This document shows, piece after piece, positions 15,436 through 17,611 of a stretch of DNA of 17,611 bases. Under the pieces are notes generated by a model. The model did not search any database, had not been told where the DNA came from, and saw nothing but the letters and a program-made list of their open reading frames with translations. The translations under genes and the position numbers were made by a program. This DNA is from JAVEVH01 sp964430365 (GTDB lineage: Bacteria > Patescibacteriota > Dojkabacteria > SC72). Where the stretch lies: the NCBI GenBank assembly GCA_964430365.1, contig CAYSEU010000012.1:1-17611 (forward strand), read 5' to 3'. Within the stretch, counting starts at the first letter, position 1, and the number at the start of each line of letters is the position of its first letter.

Positions 15436-17611
15436 TACAATCCTCTGTTGTAATTTAATGTAATGTCTCCTACTCTTACAAAGTATGATTGTAGAGAGCT
15501 TAGAGAGATTCTAAGAGTACATGTATCTCCGGCACTATTACAATCATTAATATCTATTGATTTAATACTTACTCTTTCCCATGCTCCTGGTAATTTACTA
15601 ATTCCATCATTTACCTGTGCATCTATTCCATTACTTCCCATTAGATACATATCTACCTTATTGTTATTTACAGATGCTGAGTTTTCGGTCATGAAGTCTA
15701 GATATATTGCATCATCTTTCCAACTTACAAAGTCTGATGGTAGTGTTACTCTTACTAAAATATCGTAATCTTGGAGTGTTTCTTTGTCTGATATCCATTC
15801 GTAGTAGTTTCTGAATGAGCCAGTACTTTCCTCTGCATCAGATGTCATATTTCCAAAGTTATCACTTCCATCTGCAAAGAGTATGGCTCCTGGATACTCA
15901 GGAGATATTACTGTTTGAGATGTTAGGTCTCCCATTTGTACCCATGTAGTACCATCGTTACTAAATTCTAATACCTGATTTTCTACATTAAATCTAATTG
16001 CTCCTTCACTGCCTGCTCCACTTCCTAATCTTATTGCACCTTTAGCATATATATCATTCCATCTGTTTGTATCTTCTCCAATGTTGTTTAATTCATCAGA
16101 GCTAGTTAAGAGATTACCTTTTACTCTCATACTTCCTTCTTCTACTTCTAGGGTATCACTTACACCAAAGAGTAATCCTTTAAATTCATATTCGTTTTCT
16201 ACTATTAGGGTGTCATCTACTTTAGTAATGTTTGTAGATATCCAATTAGTTATATCTCCATCTATATTTACCTTAATACTGTTATTATTTACACTTTCTA
16301 AGTATATTTCTAAGTATTTAATACCGTCTATTTCATTTACTCTAGCCTTACTAATGTCATATCCTCCAGTAGTAAAGTTAGATATTATATTTACATTTTC
16401 CCTATCTCCTACTGTATCTACACTTAGTATGAGGTTTTGTGATGATCCTAATGTACTATTATTTACCTTAATCTTAGCGTAATCATCAGGACCATTTAAT
16501 TGAGATATACGGTACCAACCTGAGGTAGAGGCTGTAGCAGTAACTTCCTCGTGTGTATCATACCAAGAGATATTTAAAAACATTGAGACTTTTCCAATAT
16601 ATGTACCATCAGGTAATCTGAAACATGGCCTACTCTCATTATGTCCATCATCTGCTGGCCATACAATACTGTCTAGTGATGTTACATTCTTACATACCAT
16701 TTCCGATGGTTTAAATGTTTCTAATGCTTTCCCTACTACTTCTCCACTCTTTGTAGCCTTTTGAGACACTCCAGGTAGGTTAGATATGGTAAGTCTATCT
16801 CCCATTTCAATATCACCATTTTTAGAGGTTACCACTATTGGAATCATACCATTTAGTGCTACTTCTGCCTGCTGACTCCTATCAGCAGCTATCCTATTAT
16901 CACCCATTGTCATAAATGGCTTTGTAGAGATTACTCCTAATATTTTCTGGTTTTCAGACCTACAAGCAACTACCTTTTCTTTTTCATTGTCATCTATACA
17001 AACCATATCTCCCTTTTGTAGAGTTGTAACTCCAGAACTATCCAAACTTTCTTGACCAACTTCATACCATTCTGCAATGTCTAATGCTGAACCTGTTCGA
17101 GAGAGAGATCTTGCAACATTAGAGCTATCAGTATAGTATTCATAAAAGGCCGCAACACTTACTCCATGAGTATAATGGTATATACCAAGGGATTCTAAGT
17201 ATGTATTTGCGTCAGCATTACTTGCAGCGCTGTTTACAACAAAGGTATTAGTCCCAGCATTTCTTACCCTTGCTTTAACCCCTGGAATATCGGAAGTCGT
17301 TCCAGCAGCAATATGCAAACCTTCACTAGTTGCTCTAAAGTCTAATCTTTGCCGAGTAGAAGTCTCTGCATAAGCAGTTATACCCGTAAATCCAGAGGGA
17401 GTAGAAAAGCCTATCGAACCATATGTTCCAAGGTCTGTCAGAATAGGACCAGCTACTTTTAATCTTACTGTGGAAACAGGGCTTGTATTTATACCAATAT
17501 TCCCACTAGCATCAATTCTCATTCTCTCAACATTATTTGTATACGCTGTAAAGATTCCATCACTAACCCAATTAAACCCTGTATCACTATCTCCCATTGC
17601 TAATGATATTG
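15435..17611 (-). CDS. C-terminal part of a large tail-fibre-like surface protein (5' end outside window)
   Basis: The frame stays open past the internal ATG at 17597 to the window edge (upstream codons encode ISLA), so the real start lies outside and only the C-terminal 724 codons are visible. The first segment 'NNVERMRIDASGNIGINTSP' is a short beta repeat typical of phage tail fibres and CPR giant surface proteins. Next comes 'LDIAEWYEVGQES' and an intramolecular beta domain: 'KGDMVC', 'ILGVISTKPFMTMGDNR', 'GMIPIVVTSKNGDIEMGDRLT', 'PGVSQKATKSGEVVGKALE'. Later there is another fibre-like unit, 'IGEDTNRWNDIYAKGAIRL' with 'EFSNDGTTWVQMG', and a beta-rich C-terminal end. It is coupled to the LamG protein by a TAATG overlap. 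The function, probably adhesion or a surface fibre, is inferred. Confidence 0.85.
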   Translation of the reverse strand, partial: ISLAMGDSDTGFNWVSDGIFTAYTNNVERMRIDASGNIGINTSPVSTVRLKVAGPILTDLGTYGSIGFSTPSGFTGITAYAETSTRQRLDFRATSEGLHIAAGTTSDIPGVKARVRNAGTNTFVVNSAASNADANTYLESLGIYHYTHGVSVAAFYEYYTDSSNVARSLSRTGSALDIAEWYEVGQESLDSSGVTTLQKGDMVCIDDNEKEKVVACRSENQKILGVISTKPFMTMGDNRIAADRSQQAEVALNGMIPIVVTSKNGDIEMGDRLTISNLPGVSQKATKSGEVVGKALETFKPSEMVCKNVTSLDSIVWPADDGHNESRPCFRLPDGTYIGKVSMFLNISWYDTHEEVTATASTSGWYRISQLNGPDDYAKIKVNNSTLGSSQNLILSVDTVGDRENVNIISNFTTGGYDISKARVNEIDGIKYLEIYLESVNNNSIKVNIDGDITNWISTNITKVDDTLIVENEYEFKGLLFGVSDTLEVEEGSMRVKGNLLTSSDELNNIGEDTNRWNDIYAKGAIRLGSGAGSEGAIRFNVENQVLEFSNDGTTWVQMGDLTSQTVISPEYPGAILFADGSDNFGNMTSDAEESTGSFRNYYEWISDKETLQDYDILVRVTLPSDFVSWKDDAIYLDFMTENSASVNNNKVDMYLMGSNGIDAQVNDGISKLPGAWERVSIKSIDINDCNSAGDTCTLRISLSSLQSYFVRVGDITLNYNRGL

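Overview
The window looks like a chromosomal piece of a Candidate Phyla Radiation (Patescibacteria) bacterium. It is AT-rich and uses the standard code, with TGA working as a stop. Genes are tightly packed with short overlaps, and almost none has a Shine-Dalgarno site. The combination of an archaeal-type (form III-like) RuBisCO, an archaeal/eukaryal-type ProRS, a ComEA/ComEC DNA-uptake operon and very large LamG/tail-fibre-like surface proteins is typical of CPR. I would lean towards a low-GC lineage such as Dojkabacteria, but I cannot fix the phylum from the sequence. No stretch longer than about 125 bp lacks a gene, and all genes except rlmN are on the minus strand.

Left end (1-3413, minus). 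In transcription order: a receiver-like protein, an unknown 166-aa protein, a complete RuBisCO large subunit, and proS, which runs off the left edge. rlmN (3443-4432, plus) is divergent from this cluster. Its 3' end faces a small unknown gene across a 124-bp gap that holds an odd, possibly structured, tRNA-like sequence.

Middle (4557-8805, minus). An ECF sigma factor overlaps a membrane protein that may be its anti-sigma factor or sensor. Downstream is a small secreted protein with a repeat-rich upstream region and a strong intrinsic terminator. Upstream of the sigma gene is a translation cluster: tRNA-Arg(GCG), tRNA-Arg(UCG), argS, tRNA-Pro(CGG). The two Arg tRNAs suggest that the CGN box is read by G34 and U34 tRNAs rather than by the usual inosine tRNA.

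Right part (8834-17611, minus). comEA, comEC (membrane part) and a separate comEC metallo-beta-lactamase gene form an overlapping operon for DNA uptake. The comEA start codon lies inside an 11-bp perfect inverted repeat. Upstream come a membrane-anchored cyclophilin, a 962-aa anchored LamG surface protein, and the C-terminal 724 residues of a tail-fibre-like surface protein. The last two are joined by a TAATG stop/start overlap.

Taken together (inference), the window combines import of extracellular DNA, a RuBisCO of the kind used in AMP/nucleoside salvage, and cell-surface proteins that may contact a host. The partner enzymes of the AMP pathway (AMP phosphorylase, ribose-1,5-bisphosphate isomerase) are not in the window. 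The main points for follow-up are an altered RuBisCO loop 6 and insertion, -10-like boxes placed 5-7 nt before many start codons (leaderless transcription), the comEA start-codon hairpin, the unusual Arg tRNA set, and the sigma/membrane/secreted-protein module.
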